A DNA stretch of 64,000 nucleotides from Microbulbifer yueqingensis (GCF_900100355.1 NZ_FNFH01000002.1:722127-786126), one strand, 5' to 3'. Positions 1-9,454 are shown, counted from the first letter of the stretch. Numbers and translations are program-made. The notes: generated by a model not told the origin, from the letters alone.

Positions 1-65
1 AGGACATGCGCGCCGCGGGCTTCCACTATTACTGTGTGGGCAGGCCGGATACCGCCGGCAGCTGA
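1..65 (+). CDS. C-terminal end of an unidentified protein (partial)
   Basis: The last 20 codons of a plus-strand gene (reading frame starts at base 3, stop TGA at 63-65) enter from the left edge. The visible tail includes AAGFHYYCVGRPDTAGS. It is followed at once by a strong bidirectional terminator and converges on ilvE, as expected for a real gene end. Too little is present to assign a family. Confidence 0.5.
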   Translation, partial: DMRAAGFHYYCVGRPDTAGS

Positions 66-80
66 GTGCGTCCCCGGCAC

Positions 81-110
81 AAAAAAGCCCGGCTCGAGCC
101 GGGCTTTTTT
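81..110. terminator. Bidirectional Rho-independent terminator
   Basis: A perfect 30-base palindrome: six A, a GC-rich stem (GCCCGGCTCGAGCCGGGC) and six T. It therefore looks like an intrinsic terminator on either strand. It sits between the partial gene at the left edge and the convergent ilvE and probably serves both. Confidence 0.93.
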
Positions 111-141
111 GTGGGCGCAAATCCGCGCGCGCTGGCCCGCT

Positions 142-1098
142 TCAGGCAATACGCGCCTCGAAGTGGGCCGGCCTGTCGGTGACGTCGGTCAGCCAGCCGG
201 CATGGGCAGGGCTGCGTCCCTGCACCACATCGAAGTACAGCTCCTGCAGGCGGCGGGTTATCGGGCCGCGGCGCCCGGCGCCGATGGTGCGGCCGTCCAG
301 CATGCGAATCGGCAGCACCTCGGCGGCGGTGCCGGTAAAGAACGCCTCGTCGGCAATATAAACCTCGTCCCGGGTGATGCGCTTCTCCACCACCTGGTAG
401 CCGCACTCCTGCGCCAGCTCGATTACCGAATTGCGGGTAATACCATCCAGGCAGGAAGTCAGCTCCGGTGTGTAGAGCACGCCGTCGCTGACGATGAAGA
501 TATTCTCGCCACTGCCCTCGGCCACGTAGCCCTCGGGATCCAGCAACAACGCCTCCTCACAGCCGTTGCGCACCGCCTCCTGCAGCGCCAGCATCGAGTT
601 GATGTAGTTGCCGTTGGCCTTCGCCTTGCACATGCTGATGTTCACATGGTGGCGGGTATAGGAAGAGGTATTCACCTTGATGCCCAGCTCCCGCGCCTCC
701 GGTGTCATGTAGCTGGGCCACTCCCAGGCGGCCACGATCACATGGGTCTGCAGTGCATCGGCGCGCAGGCCCATGCCCTCGGAACCGTAAAAGACCATGG
801 GGCGCAGGTACGCTTCGCGCAGGTTGTTCTCGCGCACAACGGTGCGCTGTGCCTCATTGAGCTCCTCCGCATCGAAGGGCATGGGCATGTTCATGATCTT
901 GGCAGAACGGAACAGGCGCCGGGTGTGATCGTGCAGGCGAAAGATGCTGGTGCCATCCCCCGCCTGATAGGCGCGTACGCCCTCGAATACACCCATTCCG
1001 TAGTGCAGGGTATGGGTAAGCACGTGAACCCGGGCATCCCGCCAGGGAACCAGTTCACCGTCAAACCAGATAAGGCCGTCGCGATCGGCAAAAGACAT
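142..1098 (-). CDS. ilvE: Branched-chain amino acid aminotransferase
   Basis: PLP-dependent fold-type IV transaminase for the last step of Leu, Ile and Val synthesis (2-oxo acid + glutamate), cytoplasmic. The 318 residues match the usual family length. Visible motifs: the N-terminal HYGMGVFEG segment, KANGNY, whose lysine (K160) aligns with the Schiff-base lysine of E. coli IlvE, and the C-terminal FFTGTAAEV segment that contacts the cofactor phosphate and carboxylate. The ATG is preceded by TAGGAG at normal spacing. It lies about 85 bases downstream of glnE on the same strand; ilvE next to glnE is also seen in Pseudomonas. D-amino-acid transaminase and aminodeoxychorismate lyase are related, but length and motifs favour IlvE. 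Confidence 0.95.
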   Translation of the reverse strand: MSFADRDGLIWFDGELVPWRDARVHVLTHTLHYGMGVFEGVRAYQAGDGTSIFRLHDHTRRLFRSAKIMNMPMPFDAEELNEAQRTVVRENNLREAYLRPMVFYGSEGMGLRADALQTHVIVAAWEWPSYMTPEARELGIKVNTSSYTRHHVNISMCKAKANGNYINSMLALQEAVRNGCEEALLLDPEGYVAEGSGENIFIVSDGVLYTPELTSCLDGITRNSVIELAQECGYQVVEKRITRDEVYIADEAFFTGTAAEVLPIRMLDGRTIGAGRRGPITRRLQELYFDVVQGRSPAHAGWLTDVTDRPAHFEARIA

Positions 1099-1183
1099 GG
1101 GAAACTCCTACAAATCCATAATTCCGGATTGCTGAAAAACAGTTTAATCATTGCGCAGCAGCGAGGAGTCCCGGCGGGGACAA

Positions 1184-4051
1184 TCAGCCGAGAATTTGCT
1201 GCCAGCTTGCTTGAACGGTCTTTCTTTCCGCTTCGAACTGGTCACCGTTAACCACTCCCGGCAGCTGTTGTAATGCCAGGCGATGACCTTCAGATCGGTA
1301 GGCTTTGTAGGCGTCGATCATTTGTCCGGCTTGTTGGGCCGACATCAGGCCTGCCTCAATGAGGCTTTCGAGTATGCGGATGTTATCGGTATACCGCACG
1401 ATCGAGGGCTCCTTGTGGGCCCAGGCCAGGGTGGAATATTGAACCAAAAACTCGATATCGACAATACCGCCGGGGCCCTGCTTGAGATCGAATTCCTGAT
1501 CGTTGCTCTTATCGAGATGGGTGCGCATTTTATCGCGCATGGCCACCACTTCCTCGCGCAGTTTCTGCTCGTCGCGCGGCTGACAAAGCAATGCAGCACG
1601 CAGCTCCCCGAATTCACTGCTGAGGCGCCCGCTGCCAGCTACCGGCCGCGCCCTTACCAGCGCCTGGTGCTCCCAGGTCCAGGCGCTTTCACGCTGGTAT
1701 TTCTCGAATGAGGTCAGCGAGGTCACCAGCAGGCCCGAGTTGCCGGAAGGGCGCAGCCGGGTATCCACCTCGTAAAGCGGTCCGCTCAGGGTGCGGGTCT
1801 GCAGGATATGGATCAGGCGCTGCGCCAGGCGGGTATAGAAACTCAGGTTGTCGATGCTGCGCCCGCCATCCGTGACGCCCTGCGGATCGGCATCGTGCAC
1901 GAACACGATGTCCAGGTCGGACCCGTGGCCCAGCTCGAGCCCGCCCAGTTTGCCGTACGCGACAATGGCAAAATGCATGTCCTCTGCCGAGGCCCCCGCC
2001 GGGACCCCGTGCTTTTCCGTCACCTGGTTCCAGGCCAGCTGCAGCGCCTGCTGCAGGATGGCCTCTGCCAGCCAGGTGAGGGAATCGCTCACCTTCATCA
2101 ACGGCAGCGCGCCGCTGACCTCCTGCGCGGCAATACGCAGGCTCTGGCTCTGCTTGAAATGCCGCAGCGCCTCCATCTGCGCCTCCAGGTCACCTGGATC
2201 CACGCGCAGTATCTCCCGGCGCAGCTCGTCGGCAATATCTTCCCTGGACGCCGGTGCCAGCAGGCGGCGTGAGTCCAGCAGCTCGTCGAGCAGTATCGGG
2301 TGCTGTGCCAGCTGCTCGGCGATCCACGGGCTGGCAGCGCAGAGGCGCAGCAGTTGCGCCAGGATCGGCGGGTTTTCATTGATCAGCACCAGGTAGGCGC
2401 TGCGCCGCAGTACCGAGCGGATCAGCGGCAGGACCCGCTGGAGGGCGAGCAGCGGTTCGGGCTCCTCTGCCGCGGCCGCCAGCAGCAGCGGCATGGACTG
2501 GTCGAGCCGCTGGCGCGCGGTGCTGGGCAGGGCGGCCACGATGCGGGCACCGCCCAGGTCCGCCAGCAGCTGCAACGCCTCCTCCGCCGGTGCGAAGCCC
2601 GCCTCGCGCAGGCTGTCCAGGTTCACCTCGCGGCTGTCCTCAGCAGTGCAGGAGCCCCACAGGCTCTCCCACTCTTCCGCGGCACTGGGCTCGGCAATCT
2701 CCTCCGGTGGGGCAATCACCTGGTCAAACTCACGCTGGACGACGCCGCGCGCGGCGACCAGCGCATCCATCAGGTCGTCCCAGCAGCCATACCCCAGCGC
2801 GAATGCCAGCCGCCCGCGGGCCTCATCCTCACGCGGCAGGGTCTGGCTCTGCTGGTCGCGATCCGCCTGGATGGCGTGCTCGACCCGGCGCAGCAGCAGG
2901 TACGCATCCGCCAGTTCGGCCGCCACCCCCGGCTCCAGGTGGCCCTCGCCCTCCAGCAGCGGCAGCAACGCCAGCAGGTTGCGCTCGCGCAGCGCCGGCT
3001 CGCGGCCACCGCGGATCAGCTGGAACGACTGCACGATGAATTCCACTTCGCGGATACCCCCGCGCCCCAGTTTGATGTTGTCCGCCAGTCCCCGCGCCCG
3101 TACCTGGCGCTGGATCAGCGCCTTCATGTCGCGCAGCGCGTCGATGGCACTGAAGTCGATATAGCGGCGATAGGTAAAGGGCCGCAGCAACTCCATCAGT
3201 TCCCCAGCGAAGACCTCGTCGCCGGCGATCGGCCGCGCCTTGACCATGGCGAAGCGCTCCCACTCGCGGCCCTGGGTCTGGTAGTAGTCCTCCAGGGCGG
3301 CAAAGTGGCTCACCAGCGGGCCGCTGTCGCCGTATGGCCGCAGGCGCATGTCCACCCGGAAGACGAAACCGTCTGCGGTCATGGCATCGAGGGACTTGAT
3401 CAAGTGCTGCCCCAGCCGCTGGAAGAACTTCTGGTTCTCCAGCGATCGCTCCCCGTCGGTTTCCCCGGGCTCGGGGTAGGCGAAGATCAGGTCGATATCG
3501 GACGACAGATTGAGCTCATGCGCTCCCAGCTTGCCCATCCCCAGCACAACGAGGGATTGCGGATTGCCCTGGCGATCGCGCGGCTCGCCGTGGCGTGCCA
3601 TGAGGTTGCGGTGGTGCCAGTCGAGGGCGACGCCCGTGCAGCGCTCGGCGAGCTCCGACAGGCGAGCGCAGGCGCGCGGAATGCCCCACTGGCCCGCGAA
3701 GTCGCGCCAGATAACCTCGGCGGTCACCTGGTTGCGTAGCCGGCGCAGGGCGCGGTTGAGTTCTTCCTCCTCGTCGATGGTGCGCATCCAGTCCACATCG
3801 AGCCCCAGGTCCTCCTCGCCGAGCAGGCGCGGCAGCAGCCCCGGGACACGGCAGCAGACCCCGACAAAGAAGTCGGACCCGACAAATGCGCGCGCCAGTG
3901 CCCGCCTGCCCCCAGAGCTTTCTGCCACCAGCGAGCCCACCTCGCGCGCCACCTCTTCACCGGCGGCCTCACACCAGCGCTGCCAGCGCTCCCGGAACAG
4001 GGGCTGGAGCTCGGGTGGGCACTCGTGTTCGGCAGGCATCGGCAGGTTCAT
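1184..4051 (-). CDS. glnE: Bifunctional glutamine synthetase adenylyltransferase / adenylyl-removing enzyme
   Basis: Adds AMP to glutamine synthetase and removes it, setting its activity by nitrogen status (responding to PII and glutamine in E. coli). The 955 residues match the family (946 in E. coli). Two nucleotidyltransferase domains are visible: N-terminal adenylyl-removase with GMGKLGAHELNLSSDIDLIF (171-190; D185 and D187 as metal ligands) and C-terminal adenylyltransferase with AYGKLGG...GSDLDIVF near residue 700. The ATG at 4051 directly abuts an AAGG, an unusually short Shine-Dalgarno spacing; the next ATG, four codons in, would have a spacing of about 11, so the start is uncertain by four residues. 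The upstream ATPase gene ends 36 bases before it on the same strand, so an operon is likely. Confidence 0.96.
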   Translation of the reverse strand: MNLPMPAEHECPPELQPLFRERWQRWCEAAGEEVAREVGSLVAESSGGRRALARAFVGSDFFVGVCCRVPGLLPRLLGEEDLGLDVDWMRTIDEEEELNRALRRLRNQVTAEVIWRDFAGQWGIPRACARLSELAERCTGVALDWHHRNLMARHGEPRDRQGNPQSLVVLGMGKLGAHELNLSSDIDLIFAYPEPGETDGERSLENQKFFQRLGQHLIKSLDAMTADGFVFRVDMRLRPYGDSGPLVSHFAALEDYYQTQGREWERFAMVKARPIAGDEVFAGELMELLRPFTYRRYIDFSAIDALRDMKALIQRQVRARGLADNIKLGRGGIREVEFIVQSFQLIRGGREPALRERNLLALLPLLEGEGHLEPGVAAELADAYLLLRRVEHAIQADRDQQSQTLPREDEARGRLAFALGYGCWDDLMDALVAARGVVQREFDQVIAPPEEIAEPSAAEEWESLWGSCTAEDSREVNLDSLREAGFAPAEEALQLLADLGGARIVAALPSTARQRLDQSMPLLLAAAAEEPEPLLALQRVLPLIRSVLRRSAYLVLINENPPILAQLLRLCAASPWIAEQLAQHPILLDELLDSRRLLAPASREDIADELRREILRVDPGDLEAQMEALRHFKQSQSLRIAAQEVSGALPLMKVSDSLTWLAEAILQQALQLAWNQVTEKHGVPAGASAEDMHFAIVAYGKLGGLELGHGSDLDIVFVHDADPQGVTDGGRSIDNLSFYTRLAQRLIHILQTRTLSGPLYEVDTRLRPSGNSGLLVTSLTSFEKYQRESAWTWEHQALVRARPVAGSGRLSSEFGELRAALLCQPRDEQKLREEVVAMRDKMRTHLDKSNDQEFDLKQGPGGIVDIEFLVQYSTLAWAHKEPSIVRYTDNIRILESLIEAGLMSAQQAGQMIDAYKAYRSEGHRLALQQLPGVVNGDQFEAERKTVQASWQQILG

Positions 4052-4087
4052 CCTTAAAGTTTTGCAGAAGATTGGCTGGTGACAGGA

Positions 4088-5878
4088 TCAGAAGGCGATA
4101 TCCGGGGGCGGCGCCACCCGCAGCACCTCGGCCACGGTGGTAATACCGGCAGCCACCTTGCGCGCCCCGGCGAGCCGCAGGCTGTTCATACCCTCGCGCA
4201 TGGCCTGGTGCCGCACCTGCTGCAGGTCGCAGTCGGCAGTCACCAGTTTCTGGATCGACTCGCTGAACGGCAGTATCTCGTAGATGCCCTGGCGACCGCG
4301 ATACCCGGTATTGCGGCACTCCAGGCAGCCCTCGGGGCGGTAGACCGTCTCCGGGCGCGGCGCCTTCCACGGCCGGGTCAGGGCCTGCCAGTCGTCGTCA
4401 CTGACGCGGTCGGGCTGCTTGCACGCCGGGCACAGTGTGCGCACCAGCCGCTGTGCCATCACCCCGATCACCACGGACTTGAGCAGGTAGTGTGGCAGCC
4501 CCAGGTCCAGCAGGCGGGTGACCGCGGTGGGCGCATCGTTGGTATGCAGGGTGGATATCACCAGGTGGCCGGTCAACGCCGCCTGCACCGCCATCTGCGC
4601 CGTCTCCAGGTCGCGGATCTCGCCCACCATGATGATGTCCGGGTCCTGGCGCATGAGCGTGCGGATACCCGCGGCGAAATCGAGGCCGATGGAGTGTTGT
4701 ACCTGCGTCTGGTTGAAGTTGTCCTCCACCATCTCGATCGGGTCCTCGATGGTGGAGACATTCACCTCGCTGGTGGCCAGCTGCTTGAGGCCGGTATAGA
4801 GGGTGGTGGTCTTGCCGGAACCGGTGGGGCCGGTGACCAGCACTATGCCGTTGGGACGGCCCAGCATGGCCTGCCAGCGGGCCAGGTCATCGCCGCCCAG
4901 CCCCAGGTCGCTGTAGGAGCGCGCCAGCACCTCGGGATCGAAGATACGCATCACCAGCTTCTCGCCGAAAGCGGTGGGCAGGGTGGACAGGCGCAACTCC
5001 ACCTCGCTGCCATCGGGGCGCTTGGTCTTGATACGGCCGTCCTGCGGCTTGCGCTTTTCCGCCACGTTCATGCGCCCGAGGATCTTCAGCCGGCTGGTGA
5101 CGGCGGCGGTGACCTGGTCGGGGAAGTCGTGGATCGGGTGCAGTACGCCATCGATGCGGAAGCGGATACGCCCCAATTCCCGGCGCGGCTCGATGTGGAT
5201 ATCGCTGGCGCGCTGGTCGAAGGCGTGCTGCAACAGCCAGTCGACGATATTGACGATATGCTGGTCGTTGGCCTCCGGGTCCTTGAGGTTCCCCAGCTCG
5301 AGCAGCTGCTCGAAGTTACCGCTGCCGGAACTGCCCTTGAGCCCACTGGCCCCGGAGATGGAGTTGGCCAGGGAGTAGAACTCCACGCAGTAGCGCTGGA
5401 TGTCCGCCGGGTCCGCCACCACGCGGCGGACCTTGCGCCCGCTGGTGTGCTCCAGCTGCTCCTCCCAGCCCGAGGTGAAGGGCTGCGCGGTGGCCACCAG
5501 CAGGCTGTCCTGGCTGGCCTCCACACACAGGATCTGGTGACGCTTGGCAAACTGGAAGCTCATTACCTCGGTTACCGAGGCCACGTTAATCTTGAGCGGG
5601 TCGATATGGTACAGGGTGTGGCCGGAAGCCTCCGCCAGCCAGTCGGCCAGCACCCCGGCGGTGAGCACCTTGCCCGGCACGCGGAGGTTCTCCAGCTCGC
5701 AGCTGGCGATGTAGGTCAGCGGGTGCATCTGGGCCTGCTCGGCACTGCGCGGGGTGCCGATCAGGCGGTTGGCATCCTCGCGGGCCACCAACCCCTGTGC
5801 CACCAGGTCCTCCAGCAGGCCGCGCAGGTCCAGGACCCGGTCCGCTGCCTTTACCGCCGCCACTTTTCCTGACGCCAT
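4088..5878 (-). CDS. GspE/PulE/PilB-type secretion ATPase, stand-alone copy
   Basis: Hexameric ATPase of the type II secretion / type IV pilus family. In order: an N-terminal MshEN-like domain, a linker near residues 175-195, then the ATPase core with Walker A GPTGSGKTT (about 350), Asp box and Walker B (DPDIIMVGEIRD), His box, and a CPAC...CLEC zinc site before the C-terminus. About 596 residues, normal for GspE/PilB. I start at ATG 5878 because AAGGGG lies six bases upstream (5885-5890); an in-frame ATG at 5893 has no good ribosome site. No secretin, pseudopilin or inner-membrane platform gene is nearby, so the machine it drives is unknown. Same strand as glnE, divergent from the phosphate genes. 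Confidence 0.88.
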   Translation of the reverse strand: MASGKVAAVKAADRVLDLRGLLEDLVAQGLVAREDANRLIGTPRSAEQAQMHPLTYIASCELENLRVPGKVLTAGVLADWLAEASGHTLYHIDPLKINVASVTEVMSFQFAKRHQILCVEASQDSLLVATAQPFTSGWEEQLEHTSGRKVRRVVADPADIQRYCVEFYSLANSISGASGLKGSSGSGNFEQLLELGNLKDPEANDQHIVNIVDWLLQHAFDQRASDIHIEPRRELGRIRFRIDGVLHPIHDFPDQVTAAVTSRLKILGRMNVAEKRKPQDGRIKTKRPDGSEVELRLSTLPTAFGEKLVMRIFDPEVLARSYSDLGLGGDDLARWQAMLGRPNGIVLVTGPTGSGKTTTLYTGLKQLATSEVNVSTIEDPIEMVEDNFNQTQVQHSIGLDFAAGIRTLMRQDPDIIMVGEIRDLETAQMAVQAALTGHLVISTLHTNDAPTAVTRLLDLGLPHYLLKSVVIGVMAQRLVRTLCPACKQPDRVSDDDWQALTRPWKAPRPETVYRPEGCLECRNTGYRGRQGIYEILPFSESIQKLVTADCDLQQVRHQAMREGMNSLRLAGARKVAAGITTVAEVLRVAPPPDIAF

Positions 5879-6046
5879 GGCCAACCCCTTCATCTATTAT
5901 CTTTTAACCCGTGCCAGACGGCGCATTGTAGCCCGAAGCCGGCTCCGGGGAAGTGCGCTGCCCCACCGGAAGCTACCGGATTACCGCGCATACGCCAAGT
6001 TGGGGTACCATGCCGCCCACTTCATACCAGAGCCAAGGAGCTAACC

Positions 6047-6724
6047 ATGCCCCTTTCCAATATCGCCAACCTGTTTGGCCGCTCGCCGATCAAGCCGATC
6101 AAGGAGCATATGGCCAAGGCCCACGAGGCCTCGGCAGACCTGGTCCCCTTCTTCGATGCCCTGATGAAGGGCGACCTGGGGACCGCCGAGGAAGTGCAGA
6201 AACGCATTTCCGCGAGCGAGAACAAAGCCGACGACATCAAGCGCGACCTGCGCCTGCACCTGCCCGACAGCCTGTTCATGCCGGTGTCCCGCACCGACCT
6301 GCTCGAGCTGCTGCACGCACAGGACGAGGTGGCGAACACCGCCCAGGATATCGCCGGGCTGGCGACCGGGCGCAAGATGCAGATCCCGGCACCGCTGCAG
6401 GTACAGATGAAGACCTTTGTCGACAGTGCCGTGGCCACCTCGGCCCAGGCCCTGCGCGCCATCAACGAGCTGGACGAGCTGCTCGAGAGCGGCTTTGCCG
6501 GCCGCGAAGTGGACATCACCCGGCGCATGACCGAGGAACTGGACGACCTGGAACGCAAGTCGGACAAGCTCGAGGTTGAGATCCGCGCAGCGCTGTTCGA
6601 TATCGAAAAAGACCTGCCACCGGTGGACGTGATATTCCTCTACCGTGTTATCGAGTGGATCGGCGATCTGGCCGACCGCGCCCACAGCGTGGGCAACCGT
6701 CTGCAGTTGTTATTGGCACGCTAA
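6047..6724 (+). CDS. DUF47 / TIGR00153 family PhoU-like phosphate transport accessory protein
   Basis: All-helical cytoplasmic protein of the DUF47 family (225 residues, usual size), distantly related to PhoU. Members are typically encoded directly before a PiT transporter and thought to modulate it. Here the pit gene begins 12 bases after the stop, so the pair is surely co-transcribed. The sequence begins MPLSNIANLFGRSPI and carries long amphipathic helices rich in Asp, Glu, Arg and Lys with no membrane segment. The ATG has a strong AAGGAG six bases upstream. The function is inferred from family and context. Confidence 0.9.
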   Translation: MPLSNIANLFGRSPIKPIKEHMAKAHEASADLVPFFDALMKGDLGTAEEVQKRISASENKADDIKRDLRLHLPDSLFMPVSRTDLLELLHAQDEVANTAQDIAGLATGRKMQIPAPLQVQMKTFVDSAVATSAQALRAINELDELLESGFAGREVDITRRMTEELDDLERKSDKLEVEIRAALFDIEKDLPPVDVIFLYRVIEWIGDLADRAHSVGNRLQLLLAR

Positions 6725-6736
6725 GGGGGAAGCACC

Positions 6737-8011
6737 GTGGAAGTTATCAGCCAGTACGGCACTATCCTGCTAATTCTCGCCTGCGTCTTCGGCTTTTTCA
6801 TGGCCTGGGGCGTGGGCGCCAACGACGTGGCCAACGCCATGGGCACGTCCGTGGGCTCGCGGGCCCTCACCATCAAACAGGCGATCCTGATCGCCATGGT
6901 GTTCGAGTTCGCCGGCGCCTACCTCGCCGGCGGCGAGGTCACCTCGACCATCCGCAAGGGCATCATCGACTCGGATATCTTTGCCACCCAGCCGGAGCTG
7001 CTGGTGTACGGCATGCTGTCGGCGCTGCTGGCGGCCGGCACCTGGCTGCTGATCGCGAGTATCCTGGGCTGGCCGGTATCCACCACGCATTCGATCGTGG
7101 GCGCCATCGTCGGCTTCTCGGCCGTGGGCATTTCCATGGACGCCGTGGCCTGGGGCAAGGTGGGCAGCATCGTCGCCAGCTGGGTGGTGTCGCCCGTACT
7201 CGCCGGCACCATCTCCTTCCTGCTGTTCCGCAGCGTGCAGCGGCTGATCCTCAACACCGAGGACCCGTTCGGCAACGCCAAGCGCTATATCCCCATCTAC
7301 ATGTTCGCCGTGGGCTGGATGATCGCCATGGTCACCCTCACCAAGGGCCTGAAGCATGTGTTCAAGGATGCCAATATCCAGCTCAACTTCCTGCAGGACG
7401 CCGGCATCGCCGCCATTGCCGGCCTGGTGGTGATGGGCATCGGCGTCGTCATGCTGAAGCGCATCAAGCGGGACCCGGAGCGCGAGCGCGAAAACCGCTT
7501 TGCCAATGTAGAGCGGGTGTTCGCCATCCTGATGATTTTCACCGCCTGCGCCATGGCCTTTGCCCACGGCTCCAACGACGTGGCCAACGCAGTGGGTCCG
7601 CTGGCCGCCGTGGTGAATACCGTGCAGATGGGTACGGTCACCGCCAAGGCAACCATGCCCTCCTGGATCCTGCTGCTGGGGGGCGCCGGCATCGTGGTTG
7701 GCCTCGCCACCTACGGCTTCAAGGTGATGGCCACCATCGGCCGCAAGATCACCGAGCTGACCCCGAGCCGCGGCTTCGCCGCGGAGCTGGGCGCCGCCGC
7801 CACCGTGGTGCTGGCTTCCGGTACCGGCCTGCCGATCTCCACCACCCACACCCTGGTGGGCGCGGTGCTGGGCGTCGGCCTGGCGCGGGGGATAGGCGCA
7901 CTCAACCTGCGCATGATCACTACCATCGCCGCCTCCTGGGTGGTGACGCTGCCCGCGGGCGCCGGCATCGCCATCCTGTTCTTCTTCTTCTTCAAGGGGA
8001 TCTTCGGCTAG
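6737..8011 (+). CDS. pit: Inorganic phosphate transporter, PiT family
   Basis: Low-affinity phosphate symporter of the inner membrane, 424 residues with about ten hydrophobic segments. The duplicated PiT signature is present in both halves: VGANDVANAMG near residue 30 and HGSNDVANAVGPLAA near residue 285, each followed further on by an ISTTH-type motif (VSTTHSIVGA and ISTTHTLVGA). The family moves phosphate with H+ or Na+; which ion cannot be read here. It forms a two-gene operon with the DUF47 protein upstream and ends at a strong terminator. Confidence 0.94.
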   Translation: MEVISQYGTILLILACVFGFFMAWGVGANDVANAMGTSVGSRALTIKQAILIAMVFEFAGAYLAGGEVTSTIRKGIIDSDIFATQPELLVYGMLSALLAAGTWLLIASILGWPVSTTHSIVGAIVGFSAVGISMDAVAWGKVGSIVASWVVSPVLAGTISFLLFRSVQRLILNTEDPFGNAKRYIPIYMFAVGWMIAMVTLTKGLKHVFKDANIQLNFLQDAGIAAIAGLVVMGIGVVMLKRIKRDPERERENRFANVERVFAILMIFTACAMAFAHGSNDVANAVGPLAAVVNTVQMGTVTAKATMPSWILLLGGAGIVVGLATYGFKVMATIGRKITELTPSRGFAAELGAAATVVLASGTGLPISTTHTLVGAVLGVGLARGIGALNLRMITTIAASWVVTLPAGAGIAILFFFFFKGIFG

Positions 8012-8034
8012 CCACAGGCCGGGGAAAGCGGTAC

Positions 8035-8065
8035 AAAAGGGGAGCCTCACCGGCTCCCCTTTTTT
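8035..8065 (+). terminator. Rho-independent terminator after pit
   Basis: A 12-bp perfect stem (AAAAGGGGAGCC / GGCTCCCCTTTT) around a five-base loop, followed by T residues, 24 bases after the pit stop. It separates the phosphate operon from the PhzF gene. Confidence 0.93.
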
Positions 8066-8115
8066 ATGCCGTGCGCATAACCAGACCGGATAACGAATCG
8101 AGAACAGGAATTCCG

Positions 8116-8913
8116 ATGCAACTACCCATCTACCAGGCGGATGCCTTTACCTCCCGACTTTTCAGCGGCAACCCGGCCGCGCTGGTGCCCCTGCAACAGT
8201 GGCTGGCGGACGATGTGCTGCAGGCCATCGCCGCCGAGAACAACCTGGCCGAGACCGCCTTCACCGTTCCCAGCGGGCGTGGCTTCGAGTTGCGCTGGTT
8301 CACGCCGGCGGCGGAAGTCCCCCTGTGCGGCCACGCCACCCTGGCCAGCGCTCACCTCCTGTGGACCGAACTGGGCTGCCTTGAGGACGAGATCCGCTTC
8401 TTCACCCGGAGTGGCGAGCTGCGTGTCCGGCGCGAGGGCGAGCTGATCGCCATGGATTTCCCCGCACTGCAGTCACAACCCGTAGAGATCACGGACGAGA
8501 TTGTCGGCGCCGCAGGGTGCAAGCCGGTGCGCGCAGCCAGCGAGGAGCAGGAGGGAGGCAAACTGCTACTGGAATTCAGTACCCCGGCAGACGTGGCCCA
8601 ACTTGCGCCGGACTTGCGCCGGGTGGCCGCACTGCCCTACCAGGGCATCGCCTGCACCGCTACCGGCGAGGGATTCGATTGCGACTTTGTCAGCCGCTTT
8701 TTCGCCCCGGCAGTCGGTATTGACGAGGACCCGGTAACCGGCTCCGCACACAGCCTGCTCGCCCCCTACTGGGCCGCGCGGCTGGACCGGCCGCGGCTGC
8801 GAGCGCGGCAGATTTCCGCCCGCGGCGGGGAGCTGGAATGCGAGCTGCGCGAGGGCCGGGTATTCATGCGCGGCGCGGCAGTTACCTACCTGCGCGGGCA
8901 CATCAGCCTGTAG
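8116..8913 (+). CDS. PhzF family isomerase-like protein
   Basis: 265-residue member of the PhzF/YddE family (diaminopimelate epimerase-like fold, two pseudo-repeated domains). The start MQLPIYQADAFTSRLFSGNPAA is characteristic, and the conserved glutamate in NNLAETAF aligns with the catalytic Glu of PhzF (E45). Also visible are the WFTPAAEVPLCGHATLA segment and the second-domain motif DEDPVTGSAHS. The ATG has AGGA seven bases upstream. No other phenazine genes are present, so a role in phenazine synthesis is not implied; the substrate is unknown. The upstream terminator and following convergent gene make it monocistronic. Confidence 0.88.
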   Translation: MQLPIYQADAFTSRLFSGNPAALVPLQQWLADDVLQAIAAENNLAETAFTVPSGRGFELRWFTPAAEVPLCGHATLASAHLLWTELGCLEDEIRFFTRSGELRVRREGELIAMDFPALQSQPVEITDEIVGAAGCKPVRAASEEQEGGKLLLEFSTPADVAQLAPDLRRVAALPYQGIACTATGEGFDCDFVSRFFAPAVGIDEDPVTGSAHSLLAPYWAARLDRPRLRARQISARGGELECELREGRVFMRGAAVTYLRGHISL

Positions 8914-8963
8914 ACCGGGCCGCGAAAGTCAGCGGCCGGGACGGCCTGCAGCCACCCGGCCCA

Positions 8964-9428
8964 CTACCAGTAGTGGTAATGCAGCCGCTCGTTCTTGCGC
9001 GGGCCGTGGATCTGCCAGATCAGTTCCAGCTGGTTGCGGCGCAACAGCAGCTCAGCGGTGTAGGTATCGGGACCGCACTGGTGCGGCTGCACCTCGCGAA
9101 ATCCCTGCCCGGTGACCGGCTCCAGCTCGAACAATAATACCGGCTCGCTGCGGCGCAGGTGCTCGAGGCGCAATGAACCCGGAAGGCGCGTCCAGCGATA
9201 GGTGTTCTGCATATCCAGTTTGCGCCCCTCACTGCTGGTAAAAAGCGCCTGCTCGCGGAACAATAGGTGCCCGTCGTCGCGCTCGGCCAGGACACTGCCG
9301 CGCGCATGGCCACGCCAGTCGGTCGCCGAGCCCGGCCCGTTACTGGCGGTAAAACTGAACTCGGACACTTTTGCCAGGCGCCCCCACAAGGCCTCGATGG
9401 CCCGGGACGCCGCACTACCCACTGACAA
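8964..9428 (-). CDS. DUF6314-like protein
   Basis: 154-residue soluble protein with no signal or membrane segment. The pattern WRGHARGS, an aromatic-rich centre, PHQCGPDTYTA and a C-terminal WQIHGPRKNE resembles DUF6314 proteins, which look like small ligand-binding beta barrels of unknown function; this assignment is from memory and moderate. The start is TTG at 9428 with AGAGGG six bases upstream; an in-frame GTG two codons later is the alternative. Divergent from the EamA gene with only 26 bases between them. Confidence 0.65.
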   Translation of the reverse strand: MSVGSAASRAIEALWGRLAKVSEFSFTASNGPGSATDWRGHARGSVLAERDDGHLLFREQALFTSSEGRKLDMQNTYRWTRLPGSLRLEHLRRSEPVLLFELEPVTGQGFREVQPHQCGPDTYTAELLLRRNQLELIWQIHGPRKNERLHYHYW

Positions 9429-9454
9429 GATTCACCCTCTGTTATGCCGCTGTT

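Noticed and set aside
4079..5872. A 597-codon open frame on the plus strand opposite the GspE-type ATPase
   Set aside because: It mirrors a clear gene; the product is His/Gln/Leu/Gly-rich with no domain, an effect of GC-rich third positions.
6770..8050. A 426-codon open frame opposite pit
   Set aside because: His/Gly/Asp-rich shadow translation; pit is well supported.
8116..8913. PhzF-like gene as part of a phenazine cluster
   Set aside because: No phzA-E or phzG genes are present, and PhzF homologues are widespread stand-alone enzymes.
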